Position numbers and translations under genes: made by a program. Shown here in pieces: positions 24,508-33,176 of a DNA stretch of 64,000 nt (its first letter is position 1; every line of letters begins with the position of its first letter). Origin of the DNA: Streptomyces roseolus. GTDB lineage: Bacteria > Actinomycetota > Actinomycetes > Streptomycetales > Streptomycetaceae. The stretch lies in the NCBI RefSeq assembly GCF_014649855.1, contig NZ_BMTV01000004.1, forward strand, positions 62,001 through 126,000, given 5' to 3'. The notes beneath the pieces are model-generated. The model made no database searches, was not told the origin of the DNA, and saw nothing but the letters and a program-made list of their open reading frames with translations.

Positions 24508-25509
24508 TCAGCCCGCGGCGACGAGCTCGGTCCCGTCGACCGGTTCGGCGTCCCGGAGAGCGGCAAGGTACCGCTCGGCGTCCAGGGCGGCGGCGCAGCC
24601 GGAGCCCGCGGCCGTGATGGCCTGGCGGTAGGTGTGGTCGACGACGTCACCCGCACCGAAGACGCCCGGCAGACTCGTACGGGTCGAGGGGGTTTCGGTC
24701 TTCAGGTAGCCCTCGTCGTCGAGTTCGAGCTGGTCGGCGAAGAGCTCGGTGCGCGGGTCGTGGCCGATGGCGATGAACAGGCCGGTCGCGTCCAGCTCCC
24801 GGGTCTGTCCCGAGATGACGTCGCGCAGGACGACTCCGGACAGCATGCCGTTCGTCTCCTTGATCTCGACGACCTCGCTGTCGAAGGCGAAGGAGATCTT
24901 GTCGTCGGCGAAGGCCCGGTTCTGCATGGTCTTGGACGCGCGCAGGGTGGAGCGGCGGTGGACGACGGTGACCGAGCGGGCGAAGCGGGTGAGGAAGGTG
25001 GCCTCCTCCATGGCGGTGTCGCCGCCGCCGACCACGACGATGTCGCGGTCGCGGAAGAAGAAGCCGTCGCAGGTGGCGCACCAGGAGACCCCGCGTCCGG
25101 ACAGCTCGTCCTCCTTGGGGAGGCCGAGCTTGCGGTAGCCGGAGCCGGTGGCGATGATCACGGCCTTGGCACGGTGGACGGTGCCGGCGGAGTCGGTGAG
25201 GAGCTTGATGTCACCGGTCAGGTCGACGGAGACGATGTCGTCATCGATCATCTCGGCGCCGAACCGCTCGGCCTGGGCCCGCATGTTGTCCATGAGGTCC
25301 GGGCCGTCGATGCCAGTGGGGAAGCCGGGGAAGTTCTCGACCTCGGTGGTCGTGGTGAGGGAGCCGCCGACGAAGATGGAGCTGCCGAAGAGAAGCGGCT
25401 TCAGCTGGGCGCGGGCGGTGTAGAGCGCGGCGGTGTACCCGGCGGGGCCGGAGCCGATGATGATGACCTCGCGGACGTCGTTCTCGGCGCCGGTCGTGGT
25501 GGTCGTCAT
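24508..25509 (-). CDS. Thioredoxin reductase
   Basis: 333 aa. FAD motif [16 protein letters not shown], redox centre CATC (Cys144, Cys147) in [15 protein letters not shown] motif [13 protein letters not shown] and the terminal [21 protein letters not shown] are all present. It lies seven bases after arsC in the same direction. It most likely supplies reducing power, through thioredoxin, to the arsenate reductase. In Streptomyces such arsenic-linked TrxR copies are additional to the housekeeping enzyme. Confidence 0.92.
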   Translation of the reverse strand: MTTTTTGAENDVREVIIIGSGPAGYTAALYTARAQLKPLLFGSSIFVGGSLTTTTEVENFPGFPTGIDGPDLMDNMRAQAERFGAEMIDDDIVSVDLTGDIKLLTDSAGTVHRAKAVIIATGSGYRKLGLPKEDELSGRGVSWCATCDGFFFRDRDIVVVGGGDTAMEEATFLTRFARSVTVVHRRSTLRASKTMQNRAFADDKISFAFDSEVVEIKETNGMLSGVVLRDVISGQTRELDATGLFIAIGHDPRTELFADQLELDDEGYLKTETPSTRTSLPGVFGAGDVVDHTYRQAITAAGSGCAAALDAERYLAALRDAEPVDGTELVAAG

Positions 25510-25516
25510 GGTGAGG

Positions 25517-25948
25517 TCAGTTCTCCTGCTTCTCGGCGTTCTTGGAGTCGATCTCTGCGATGAGGCCCTCGATGAGCCCCTTGATCTCGTCCCGGATGGG
25601 ACGGACGGCCTCGACCCCCTGGCCGGCCGGGTCCTCCAGGACCCAGTCGAGGTAGGTCTTGCCGGGGAAGTAGGGGCAGGCGTCGCCGCAGCCCATGGTG
25701 ATGATGTAGTCCGACGCCTGGGCAGCCTCGGCGGTGAGGACCTTCGGCTTCTGGTCGGAGATGTCGATGCCGAGCTCGGCCATGGCGGCGACGGCGGCCG
25801 GATTGACCTGGTCGCCCGGAAGGGAGCCGGCGGACCGGACCTCCACACGGTCACCCGCGAGATGCCGGAGGAAGCCGGCGGCCATCTGGGAACGCCCCGC
25901 GTTGTGGACGCAGACGAACAGCACGGACGCGAGCAGAGACTCGGACAT
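25517..25948 (-). CDS. arsC: Arsenate reductase, low-molecular-weight phosphatase type
   Basis: 143 aa with the P-loop nucleophile CVHNAGRSQ (Cys13) and the relay cysteines Cys87 and Cys91 in [12 protein letters not shown]. The three-cysteine arrangement is that of thioredoxin-coupled ArsC. It reduces arsenate to arsenite in the cytoplasm for export by Acr3. It starts with GGAAGAAC upstream, is cotranscribed with thioredoxin reductase and diverges from the arsR-acr3 operon. Confidence 0.92.
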   Translation of the reverse strand: MSESLLASVLFVCVHNAGRSQMAAGFLRHLAGDRVEVRSAGSLPGDQVNPAAVAAMAELGIDISDQKPKVLTAEAAQASDYIITMGCGDACPYFPGKTYLDWVLEDPAGQGVEAVRPIRDEIKGLIEGLIAEIDSKNAEKQEN

Positions 25949-26000
25949 CGGTTCTTCCTTCGTGACAGACGGGCATCAGCCCGGACTGGCATCACCCTTC

Positions 26001-26020
26001 ACTGATGTGACAGTATCAGT
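26001..26020. promoter_or_regulatory. ArsR operator between arsC and arsR-acr3
   Basis: ACTGAT-N8-ATCAGT inverted repeat in the 74-bp divergent gap, ending two bases before the arsR start. A second related word, CTGACGTCAGTC, overlaps the start codon. It would control both divergent units. Confidence 0.75.
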
Positions 26021-26022
26021 CC

Positions 26023-26331
26023 ATGCTGACGTCAGTCGACACTGAGCTGTTGAAGGTCCTCGCCGACCCGCTGCGGCTCCAGATCGTGACCCTGCTCGCC
26101 CGCGAGACCCTGTGCACCACGCACCTGGTCGAGGAGACGGGAGCCAGACAGACCAATCTCTCCAACCACCTCAGGGTGTTGCGCGAGGCGGGCGTGGTGG
26201 ACACCGAGCCGTGCGGCCGGTTCACGTACTACCGACTGCGGCCCGACGTCATCGAGCAGCTCGCCGGCCAGTTCGCCGGCCTCGCCGCCACCGCCCGCGC
26301 CCACGCCGACTCCAAGAGGTCCTGCCCGTGA
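26023..26331 (+). CDS. arsR: ArsR repressor of the arsC/acr3 locus
   Basis: 102 aa. The HTH is GARQTNLSNHLRVLREAG with wing CGRFTYYRL. Cysteines are Cys31 (ETLCTTHL, the helix-3 position), Cys64 before the wing and Cys101 near the end; a classical CxC is missing, so the sensing site differs from the other ArsR proteins here. Its stop overlaps the acr3 GTG start (GTGA). Confidence 0.9.
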   Translation: MLTSVDTELLKVLADPLRLQIVTLLARETLCTTHLVEETGARQTNLSNHLRVLREAGVVDTEPCGRFTYYRLRPDVIEQLAGQFAGLAATARAHADSKRSCP

Positions 26332-27413
26332 CCCCCGCCGCCCCCGCGACCGCCGCCGAGGACTCCTCGGTCGTCGCGAAGCTGTCGACGCTCGACCGCT
26401 TCCTCGCCGTCTGGATCCTCCTCGCCATGGGCCTCGGCCTCGGTCTGGGGCGGTTGATCCCCGGCCTGAACGACGCCCTCGCGAAGGTCGAGATCGGCGG
26501 GATCTCCCTGCCGATCGCCGTCGGGCTGCTGATCATGATGTACCCGGTGCTCGCGAAGGTCCGCTACGACAAGCTCGACGCGGTCACCGGCGACAAGAAG
26601 CTCATGGTCTCGTCGCTGGTCGTCAACTGGGTCCTGGGTCCCGCGGTGATGTTCGCGCTCGCGTGGATCTTCCTGCCGGACCTGCCCGAGTACCGCACCG
26701 GCCTGATCATCGTCGGCCTCGCCCGCTGCATCGCCATGGTCATCATCTGGAACGACCTCGCCTGCGGAGACCGCGAGGCCGCCGCCGTCCTCGTCGCCCT
26801 GAACAGCGTCTTCCAGGTCCTGGCCTTCGGTCTGCTGGGCTGGTTCTACCTCGACCTCCTCCCCGACTGGCTGGGCCTGGGCGAGGGCGAGACACTCGAC
26901 ATCTCGATGTGGAAGATCGCCCTGAACGTGGTCATCTTCCTCGGCGTGCCGCTGCTGGCCGGCTTCCTGACCCGCCGCATCGGGGAGAAGCGGATGGGCC
27001 GGGAGTCGTACGAGGCGACGTTCCTGCCGAAGATCGGCCCGTGGGCCCTCTACGGCCTGCTCTTCACGATCGTCATCCTCTTCGCCCTCCAGGGGAAGAC
27101 GATCACCTCGCAGCCCCTCGACGTGGCCCGGATCGCGCTGCCGCTCCTCGTCTACTTCGCGGTGATGTGGTTCGGCACCTTCGCCCTCGGCAAGGCGATC
27201 GGCCTGCACTACGACCGCACCGCCACCCTCGCCTTCACCGCCGCCGGCAACAACTTCGAGCTCGCCATCGCCGTCGCCATCGCCACCTTCGGCGTCACCA
27301 GCGGCCAGGCCCTCTCCGGAGTGGTCGGCCCGCTGATCGAGGTCCCGGTCCTCGTCGCTCTGGTGTACGTGTCGCTGGCCTGGCGCAGGAAGTTCGCCCC
27401 CGCCCAGCAGTAG
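26328..27413 (+). CDS. acr3: Acr3 arsenite efflux permease
   Basis: 361 aa with ten hydrophobic segments. The essential cysteine is Cys134 in GLARCIAMVIIWNDLACGD and the conserved Glu lies in AAGNNFELAIAVAIATFG, both hallmarks of Acr3. It exports arsenite produced by ArsC. The GTG start is translationally coupled to arsR. An ArsO-like gene follows after 83 bp in the same direction. Confidence 0.95.
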   Translation: MTPAAPATAAEDSSVVAKLSTLDRFLAVWILLAMGLGLGLGRLIPGLNDALAKVEIGGISLPIAVGLLIMMYPVLAKVRYDKLDAVTGDKKLMVSSLVVNWVLGPAVMFALAWIFLPDLPEYRTGLIIVGLARCIAMVIIWNDLACGDREAAAVLVALNSVFQVLAFGLLGWFYLDLLPDWLGLGEGETLDISMWKIALNVVIFLGVPLLAGFLTRRIGEKRMGRESYEATFLPKIGPWALYGLLFTIVILFALQGKTITSQPLDVARIALPLLVYFAVMWFGTFALGKAIGLHYDRTATLAFTAAGNNFELAIAVAIATFGVTSGQALSGVVGPLIEVPVLVALVYVSLAWRRKFAPAQQ

Positions 27414-27496
27414 GCACAGTCCCGCGTCACCACCGAGGCGCCCCGTCCCGCAACCGCGCGGGCCGGGGCACCGCCGCCGAGAAGGGAAACCCGGGC

Positions 27497-28558
27497 ATGA
27501 CTCAGCACGAGGCCGTCGACGTCGTCGTCATCGGCGGCGGCCAGGCGGGCCTCGCCGCCGGCTACCACCTGCGCCGGGCCGGCCTCGACTTCGTGGTCCT
27601 GGACGCCGGTACGGCCCCCGGCGGGGCCTGGCGGCAGACCTGGGACTCCCTGCACCTCTTCTCCCCCGCCGCGTACTCCTCCCTCCCCGGCCGCCCGATG
27701 CCCCCGCAGCCGGGCGAGACGTATCCGGACGCGGCCCACGTCGTCGCGTACCTCACCGCTTACGAACAGCGCTACGACCTCCCCGTCCACCGCCCCGTCC
27801 GCGTCACCGGAGTCCACCGCGACGGCGAACGCCTCCGCGTCGAGACCGACTCCGGTACGTGGCGGGCCCGCGCGGTCGTCAGCGCCACCGGCACCTGGTC
27901 CCGCCCCTTCGTCCCGGCCGTCCCCGGCCGCACGGAGTACCAGGGCACCCAGCTCCACACGGTCGAATACCGGCGCCCGTCCGACTTCGCGGGCCGGAAG
28001 GTCATCGTGGTCGGCGGCGGCAACTCCGGCGCCCAGATCGCCGCCGACCTCGCGTACGGCTCCGACCTCACCTGGACCACCCTCCGCGAACCCCGCTACC
28101 TCGCCGACGACATCGACGGCCGCGCCCTCTTCGACCACGCCACCGCCCGCCGCCGCGCCCTCGACGAAGGCCGCACCGACACCGGCGGCGTCGCCTCCCT
28201 CGGCGACATCGTCGCCGTTCCCCCGGTCCGCGCCGCCCGCGACGCCGGACTCCTCAAGCCCCAGCCGATGTTCGCCCGGCTCACGGAGACCGGCGTGGAA
28301 CGACCCGACGGCACCACGGCCGAGGCCGACGCGATCATCTGGTGCACGGGCTTCCGCCCCGCCCTCTCCCACCTCGCCCCGCTCGGCCTGCGCGGCCCCC
28401 GAGGCCACGTCCCCACCACCAACACCCAGGCGGTCGGCGAGCCCCGCCTCCACCTCCTCGGCTACGGCGACTGGACCGGTCCCGCCTCCGCCACCCTCAT
28501 CGGCGTCGGCCGCCCCGCCCGCGACGCGGCCCGCGCGATCGCCGAACTCCTGGGTTAG
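27497..28558 (+). CDS. arsO: ArsO-like flavoprotein
   Basis: 353 aa from ATG 27497. FAD motif GGGQAGLAAGYHL, the family segment WRQTWDSLHLFSPAAYSSLPG, second nucleotide motif GGGNSGAQIAADL and the final YGDWTGPASATLIGVGR are present. It is the third ArsO-like protein in the window and the one in the classic place behind acr3. Its biochemical role is unsettled. The end overlaps the convergent acetyltransferase gene by four bases. Confidence 0.85.
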   Translation: MTQHEAVDVVVIGGGQAGLAAGYHLRRAGLDFVVLDAGTAPGGAWRQTWDSLHLFSPAAYSSLPGRPMPPQPGETYPDAAHVVAYLTAYEQRYDLPVHRPVRVTGVHRDGERLRVETDSGTWRARAVVSATGTWSRPFVPAVPGRTEYQGTQLHTVEYRRPSDFAGRKVIVVGGGNSGAQIAADLAYGSDLTWTTLREPRYLADDIDGRALFDHATARRRALDEGRTDTGGVASLGDIVAVPPVRAARDAGLLKPQPMFARLTETGVERPDGTTAEADAIIWCTGFRPALSHLAPLGLRGPRGHVPTTNTQAVGEPRLHLLGYGDWTGPASATLIGVGRPARDAARAIAELLG

Positions 28559-29052
28559 CCGACGACCCGGCTGCGGCGCTCAAGCAGCACCGTGTCCCGC
28601 CACCGGCCGTGGTGGCGGCCGACGCGCTCGCGCCGGCCGATGACGCGGAAGCCCGCGCGCTCGTGGAGGGCGAGGCTCGCCGCGTTCTCGGGGAAGACCC
28701 CGGACTGGATCGTCCAGATCCCGGCCGCCTCGGTGGAGTCGATCAGCGCCCGCAGGAGCGCGCCGGCGACGCCGCGCCCGCGGGCCTCGGGGCGGACGTA
28801 CACCGAGTGTTCGACCACCCCCGCGTACACGCAGCGGTCGGAGACGGCGGAGGCGGCGACCCAGCCGAGCACGCGGGCGCCGTCGAGGGCGACGAAGCGG
28901 TGCCCGGGCAGCCGGCCGGCGTCGAAGACCTCCCACGTCGGGGCGGCGGTCTCGAAGGTGGCGTCGCCCTCGTCGATCCCGGACCGGTAGATCGCCAGGA
29001 CCTGTTCGGCGTGACCGGCGGTCATCGGGCCCACCACGTACTCAGCACCCAT
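28555..29052 (-). CDS. arsN: ArsN-like GNAT acetyltransferase
   Basis: 165 aa of the phosphinothricin acetyltransferase group. The acetyl-CoA loop is RPEARGRGVAGALLRALID, preceded by HSVYV and followed by GVFPENAASLALHERAGF. ArsN1 proteins of this type acetylate arsinothricin or phosphinothricin at the amino group. Its frame overlaps the arsR upstream by 11 bases, so it is arsenic-regulated. If the cluster makes an amino-arsonate, this could be self-protection; otherwise it protects against arsinothricin from neighbours. Confidence 0.8.
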   Translation of the reverse strand: MGAEYVVGPMTAGHAEQVLAIYRSGIDEGDATFETAAPTWEVFDAGRLPGHRFVALDGARVLGWVAASAVSDRCVYAGVVEHSVYVRPEARGRGVAGALLRALIDSTEAAGIWTIQSGVFPENAASLALHERAGFRVIGRRERVGRHHGRWRDTVLLERRSRVVG

Positions 29053-29365
29053 CGGGCACCTCCTCGCCCATGATCGACCGCACCGCGCGGGGGAACACCG
29101 ACAGGCAGGCGCGGTTCACGGCGTACAGGGTCGAGGTCCCCCGCCTCTCGGCAAGGACGAAGCGGACCTCGGCCAGGATCCTCAGGTGGTGGGAGACGGT
29201 CGACTGACCGACGTCCACCCGGGCGACCAGCTCGCCCACGGTCATCGCCCGCCCCGCCCCGGCGAGCAGGTGCAGCAGCCGGACGCGGGTCGGGTCGCCG
29301 AGGGCCCGGAACCACGTGGCGTACGTACGGGCCTCGTCCTCGGTGATCGCCTCTGGGGTGTTCAT
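29042..29365 (-). CDS. ArsR-family regulator of arsN
   Basis: 107 aa. The HTH is DVGQSTVSHHLRILAEVR. The helix-3 CxC is absent (MTVGELVARV); the only cysteines are Cys87 (NRACLSVFP) and the C-terminal Cys107, as in ArsR types that bind arsenicals with C-terminal thiols. It precedes and overlaps arsN. Its start lies inside a palindromic operator. Confidence 0.85.
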   Translation of the reverse strand: MNTPEAITEDEARTYATWFRALGDPTRVRLLHLLAGAGRAMTVGELVARVDVGQSTVSHHLRILAEVRFVLAERRGTSTLYAVNRACLSVFPRAVRSIMGEEVPDGC

Positions 29366-29389
29366 CGATCATCGACGATATTCGATGAA
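29361..29389. promoter_or_regulatory. Operator of the arsR-arsN unit
   Basis: TTCATCGA at 29361-29368 and TTCGATGAA at 29381-29389 form an inverted repeat, with ATCATCGACGATA between them containing a further ATCGA/TCGAT pair. It covers the arsR start codon. Confidence 0.65.
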
Positions 29390-29691
29390 GGGAGTTCCGG
29401 CCAGCGCCCCGGCTTCCTGGCGCACCGCGCGCAGGCGCAGGCGGAGGTGCGCGAGGCCATCGGCAAGACGGAAGGGGACACGGTGACGGTCCGCCGGGAG
29501 GAGCGGGTGGACGACCGACGGCGGCCCACACGCACCCCGGTGGCGCGTTCGGCGACACAGCGGGCGGGGCCACGGCGGGCCGGGGCCACGGCCTCGGGCG
29601 TGCCGACGACGCCCTCGGCGCACAGGGCCGCGGCCCTCTCGTGGCCCGGCCCTCTCGTGGCGCGGTGCGGGCCGGGGCCCCTTCGGCTCGC
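29390..29691. other. Gene-poor gap with a possible DUF1905-like remnant
   Basis: About 300 bp without an intact gene. Between roughly 29430 and 29510 the plus strand reads AEVREAIGKTEGDTVTV, similar to the end of DUF1905 proteins, with no start and no partner domain. The rest is GC-rich with short repeats (CCCTCTCGTGGC twice near 29633 and 29649). Confidence 0.35.
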
Positions 29692-30792
29692 CTACCGCGC
29701 GAGGAGGGTGCGGAAGCGGGCGGGGTCCGCGGGGTCGCGGTCGGCCACCTGGACCGGGGCTCCGGTCCACTGCCAGACGGGGGCGGAAGGGGACGGGCGG
29801 GTGAAGCGGATCTCGCCGCGGGTGCCCTGCGCGGCCACCGTCGGCCAGCCCTCGGCGAGGGCCGCGCGGTCCGTGCCGTGGGTTCGGAGCGCCCCGGCGA
29901 GGACGGTGACCGTGTCGTACCCCTCGAAGGCCACGAAGGAGGGCGCGGCGCCGAGGCGGTCGCGGAGGGACGCCTCCACGCGGGCGCCGAGGACGGTCGG
30001 CCGGGCGGGGAGGTAGCGGAGGAAGGGGACCCCGCCGGCCTCGTCGCCGAGCAGCGCCGCCCACTCCGCGAACTCCGGCTGGCCGGCCGGCGCGCCGATC
30101 AGGACGTCGGCGAGCCGCGGGTCGCGGCGGACGGCCCTGACCAGTTCGACCGCCGGGTCCGGGAAGCCGGTGAGGAGGAGCAGTGCCGTCGCGCCGTCGG
30201 CGGCCAGGGCGTCGGCGAGCGCCGCCGGTGCCAGGGCGCGCGCGTCGAGTTCCGTGACGGTGCCGCCGCGCGGGGCCAGCCGCTCGCGGAGGATGCGGGT
30301 GCCCGCCGCCCAGTAGGCGCTCGGCTCGGTCGCGACCGCGAGGCGCGTGTGGCCCGCGGCGAGGAGGAACTCCGCGTAGACGCGCCAGCCGTGGGACTGG
30401 GCGGGAGCCAGGCGCGCCACCCGTTCCGCCGGTGCGTCGGTCAGCGCGTCGATCACCGCGGAGGAGCAGAGGTACGGCAGGCCGAGGGCTTCGGCGCGGG
30501 CGGCGGCGGCCCGGGCCACCACGCTGTGGTACTCCCCCGCCAGGGCGACCGCCCCGAGGGCCGCCAGCTCGTCCACGGCCGCCTCGGCCCGGCGCGGGTC
30601 GGCCGCCGTGTCCCTGACCAGGAGCTCCAGCGGCCCGCCGCCGGGCCCGGCGGCGGAGGCGATCCCTCCGGCCGCGTTGACCTCCTCCGCGGCCAGTTCC
30701 AGACCGGCCAGCAGATGCCGGCCCGCCTCCGTCCAGCCGGGGCGGCTCAGCGGTGCGAGGACGCCGATCCGCGGGGCGGGTGGGGTGCTCAT
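29692..30792 (-). CDS. LivJ-like branched-chain amino acid-type binding protein without signal peptide
   Basis: 366 aa with the Peripla_BP_6 layout: IGVLAPLSRPG.....GLELAAEEVNAAGGI, then LGAVALAGEYHSVVARAAAARAEALGLPYLCSSA. No signal peptide or lipobox precedes the fold and no ABC genes are nearby, so it may be a cytoplasmic sensor or a protein whose N-terminus is lost. The ligand is unknown. It lies beside a dead saccharopine dehydrogenase fragment. Confidence 0.75.
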   Translation of the reverse strand: MSTPPAPRIGVLAPLSRPGWTEAGRHLLAGLELAAEEVNAAGGIASAAGPGGGPLELLVRDTAADPRRAEAAVDELAALGAVALAGEYHSVVARAAAARAEALGLPYLCSSAVIDALTDAPAERVARLAPAQSHGWRVYAEFLLAAGHTRLAVATEPSAYWAAGTRILRERLAPRGGTVTELDARALAPAALADALAADGATALLLLTGFPDPAVELVRAVRRDPRLADVLIGAPAGQPEFAEWAALLGDEAGGVPFLRYLPARPTVLGARVEASLRDRLGAAPSFVAFEGYDTVTVLAGALRTHGTDRAALAEGWPTVAAQGTRGEIRFTRPSPSAPVWQWTGAPVQVADRDPADPARFRTLLAR

Positions 30793-30899
30793 GGGCGGGG
30801 CTCCTGGGGGTCGGTGGAGGCGGCGTGTGCGGTTCCCTCCCCATTGTTCGCGCGGGGCCGTTCCGGCGGGGCCGCATTTCCGAACGGCCGCCGGGTCCT

Positions 30900-31313
30900 C
30901 GCCGCGCTCTCCAGGAGCTGCACCGGGCGGAACCCGACCGTACGGACCCGGCGGCGCTCGGCGACCGCGTGCGCGACAAGACCTGCGCGGGCACCTGGGT
31001 GAAGGGCGTGGAGGACGGGGCGCCGCGCGAGGTGTACCTGTACCACGTGGTCGACAACGAGTGGTCGATGCGCGCGTACGGCTCCCAGGCCGTCGTCCGG
31101 CAGACCGCCGTCAACCCGGTCCTCGCGCTCGAACCGCTCGCCACCGGCGTCCGGGCCGGCTCCGGTGTCCTCGGCGCCGAGGCCCTCGGCCCGCGGCCCT
31201 TCCTGGACCTGCTCACTGAGTACGGGTCGCCCTGGGGGCTGCGCGAGCAGTGGGGCCCCGGGGCCGCCGGTGAGGCGCGGGGCCCGTCCGGGAGGCCCCG
31301 GGACCGCCGGTGA
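30900..31313 (+). pseudogene. 3' fragment of a saccharopine dehydrogenase-family gene
   Basis: The frame ending at 31313 encodes GDRVRDKTCAGTWVKGVEDG, then APREVYLYHVVDNEWSMRAY, then GSQAVVRQTAVNPVLALEPLATG. This is the C-terminal third of actinobacterial saccharopine dehydrogenase-like proteins. The NAD-binding first two-thirds are absent and the sequence before about 30900 is unrelated. It is a 5'-truncated remnant; the left boundary is approximate. Confidence 0.65.
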
Positions 31314-31353
31314 AGCGTCGGGATTGTCGGTGCCGCCTGTCACCATCGGAGCC

Positions 31354-32526
31354 ATGACCGCGTCCGTGGAGCCCGCCCTCACCGCCCGCGCCCTCAACCG
31401 GGCCACGCTCGCCCGCCAGTTGCTGCTCGCGCGGGAGCCGGTGTCCGTGGAGGAGGCGGTCCGGCGGGTGGTGGCGCTCCAGGCGCAGCAGCCGGGCTCG
31501 CCGTACGTGGCGCTGTGGAACAGGACGGAGGGCTTCGACCCGGCCGGCCTCGACGCGGCCGTCGAGGGCTTCCGGCTGGTCCGCTCGACGCTGATGCGGA
31601 TCACCCTGCACCTCGTGCACGCCGACGACTACCGGCCCTTCCGGGCGGCGGTGGAGCCGACGCTGCGCGGCAGCCGGCTGCGGGACCGGCGGTTCACCGA
31701 CACCGGGCTCGCCCCGGAGGACGCCGACGCGCTGCTGCCGGAGCTGCTCGCGTACGCCGGCCGCTCCCGCACCGGGGAGGAACTGCGGCTGCGGGCGGAG
31801 GAGTTGTGGGGCGGCGGGCGCCTCACCCCGGCGGCGGGGCGGCTGCTGCGGCAGTACGCGCCGCTCTGGCACGTGCCGAGCGGCCCGCCGTGGCAGTACG
31901 TCGCCTCCCCCGGTTTCGTCGCCGCGCCGCCCGGGCCGCCCACGGCCGGACCGGAGGCCGCCGCCGAGGGGCTGAGGACGCTGGCCCGCCGCTATCTCGC
32001 GGGGTTCGGCCCGGCGTCGGCGGCGGATCTGGGCCGGTTCGGCCTGGTGCAGCGCGGCCGGGCCCGCGCGGCGCTCGACGCGCTCGTCGAGCGGGGCGCG
32101 GCGGAGGTCCTGGCGGGCCCGGACGGGGCGGTCCTGTACGACCTGCCGGGGGCGGCCCGCCCGGACGGCGCCGTACCCGCCCCGCCGCGCCTGATGGCGA
32201 TGTGGGACAGCACGCTGCTCGCGTACGCGGACCGGAGCCGGATCGTCCCCGCCGCGTACCGGAAGCACGTCATACGGGTCAACGGCGACGTGCTGCCGAC
32301 GCTCCTGGTCGACGGATACGTGGCGGGCGCCTGGCGGCCGGTCGGGGGCGGGATCGAGGCGGCGGCGTTCCACCCGCTCGCGGCCGCCGACTGGGACGGG
32401 CTCGCGGCCGAGGCGGCGTCCCTGGGGGCGCTGCTCGCCGACCGCGATCCGCGGGTGTACGGGCGGTACGACCACTGGTGGGCGAAGGGCCTGCCGGCGG
32501 CCGAGACCCGTGTCCTGCCCTACTGA
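31354..32526 (+). CDS. Winged-helix DNA-binding domain protein (HTH_42, AlkZ-like)
   Basis: 390 aa. The start LNRATLARQLLLAREPVSVEEAVRRVVALQAQ and the VRSTLMRITLHLVHADDY segment are typical of the HTH_42 superfamily, which includes AlkZ-type DNA glycosylases for interstrand crosslinks. The conserved PRLMAMWDSTLLAYADRSRI and the ending HPLAAADW are also present. A DNA-repair or resistance function is possible; the QxQ-type catalytic motif appears as LQAQQPGSPY. The end overlaps kdpC by seven bases on the other strand. Confidence 0.75.
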   Translation: MTASVEPALTARALNRATLARQLLLAREPVSVEEAVRRVVALQAQQPGSPYVALWNRTEGFDPAGLDAAVEGFRLVRSTLMRITLHLVHADDYRPFRAAVEPTLRGSRLRDRRFTDTGLAPEDADALLPELLAYAGRSRTGEELRLRAEELWGGGRLTPAAGRLLRQYAPLWHVPSGPPWQYVASPGFVAAPPGPPTAGPEAAAEGLRTLARRYLAGFGPASAADLGRFGLVQRGRARAALDALVERGAAEVLAGPDGAVLYDLPGAARPDGAVPAPPRLMAMWDSTLLAYADRSRIVPAAYRKHVIRVNGDVLPTLLVDGYVAGAWRPVGGGIEAAAFHPLAAADWDGLAAEAASLGALLADRDPRVYGRYDHWWAKGLPAAETRVLPY

Positions 32527-33170
32527 CGGCCGACGAGCTCGCGCAGGGCGACGTTGAGCTCCAGGACGTTGACGCGGGGTTCCCCGATGAAGCCGAGGAT
32601 CCGGTCGTCGGTGTGGTCGGCGACCAGCTTCCCGACCGCCGCGGCGTCGAGCCCGTTGCGCGCGGCGACCCGGTGGACCTGGAGCCGCGCGTACTCCGGG
32701 GAGATGTGCGGGTCCAGGCCGGAGCCGGAGGAGGTGACCGCGTCGGCGGGCACGTCGGAGGGCTTCACCGGGTGTCCGGGGGTGGAGTTGTCCTCGACGA
32801 CGGCCGCCTTGGCGTCCGTGACCCACCGGATCAGGTCCTCGTTGTCGCCGGAGCGGTTGGTGGCGCCGGAGAGGATGATCGAGTACCGGGTGTTGACGCT
32901 GTTGGTGCCGAGGCCGCGGGACGGGCGGGGCTGGAACCAGCGGAGGTCGGGGGCGTCGCCGTCGAGGTAGGTCTGGCCGATGAGCTCGGAGCCGACGACC
33001 TTCCCGCTCGCGTCCTCGACCTCGGAGCCGTCGGCCCGCGCCGGGAAGGCGAGTTGGGCGATGCCGGTGACCGCGAGCGGGTAGAGGACGCCGCAGACGA
33101 GGGTGAGGACGAGGAGGGCGCGCAGGCCCGCCCAGAGCACGCGCCCGGTGTTTCCTACGGAGTTGTTCAT
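32520..33170 (-). CDS. kdpC: KdpC, potassium-transporting ATPase subunit C
   Basis: 216 aa with one N-terminal membrane helix (GLRALLVLTLVCGVLYPLAVTGIAQLAFP) and the conserved LIGQ.......WFQPRPS and DAVTSSGSGLDPHISPEYARLQVHRVAARNGL. It links KdpA to KdpB in the high-affinity K+ pump. It is six bases after kdpB. Confidence 0.95.
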   Translation of the reverse strand: MNNSVGNTGRVLWAGLRALLVLTLVCGVLYPLAVTGIAQLAFPARADGSEVEDASGKVVGSELIGQTYLDGDAPDLRWFQPRPSRGLGTNSVNTRYSIILSGATNRSGDNEDLIRWVTDAKAAVVEDNSTPGHPVKPSDVPADAVTSSGSGLDPHISPEYARLQVHRVAARNGLDAAAVGKLVADHTDDRILGFIGEPRVNVLELNVALRELVGRQ

Positions 33171-33176
33171 CGTGGG

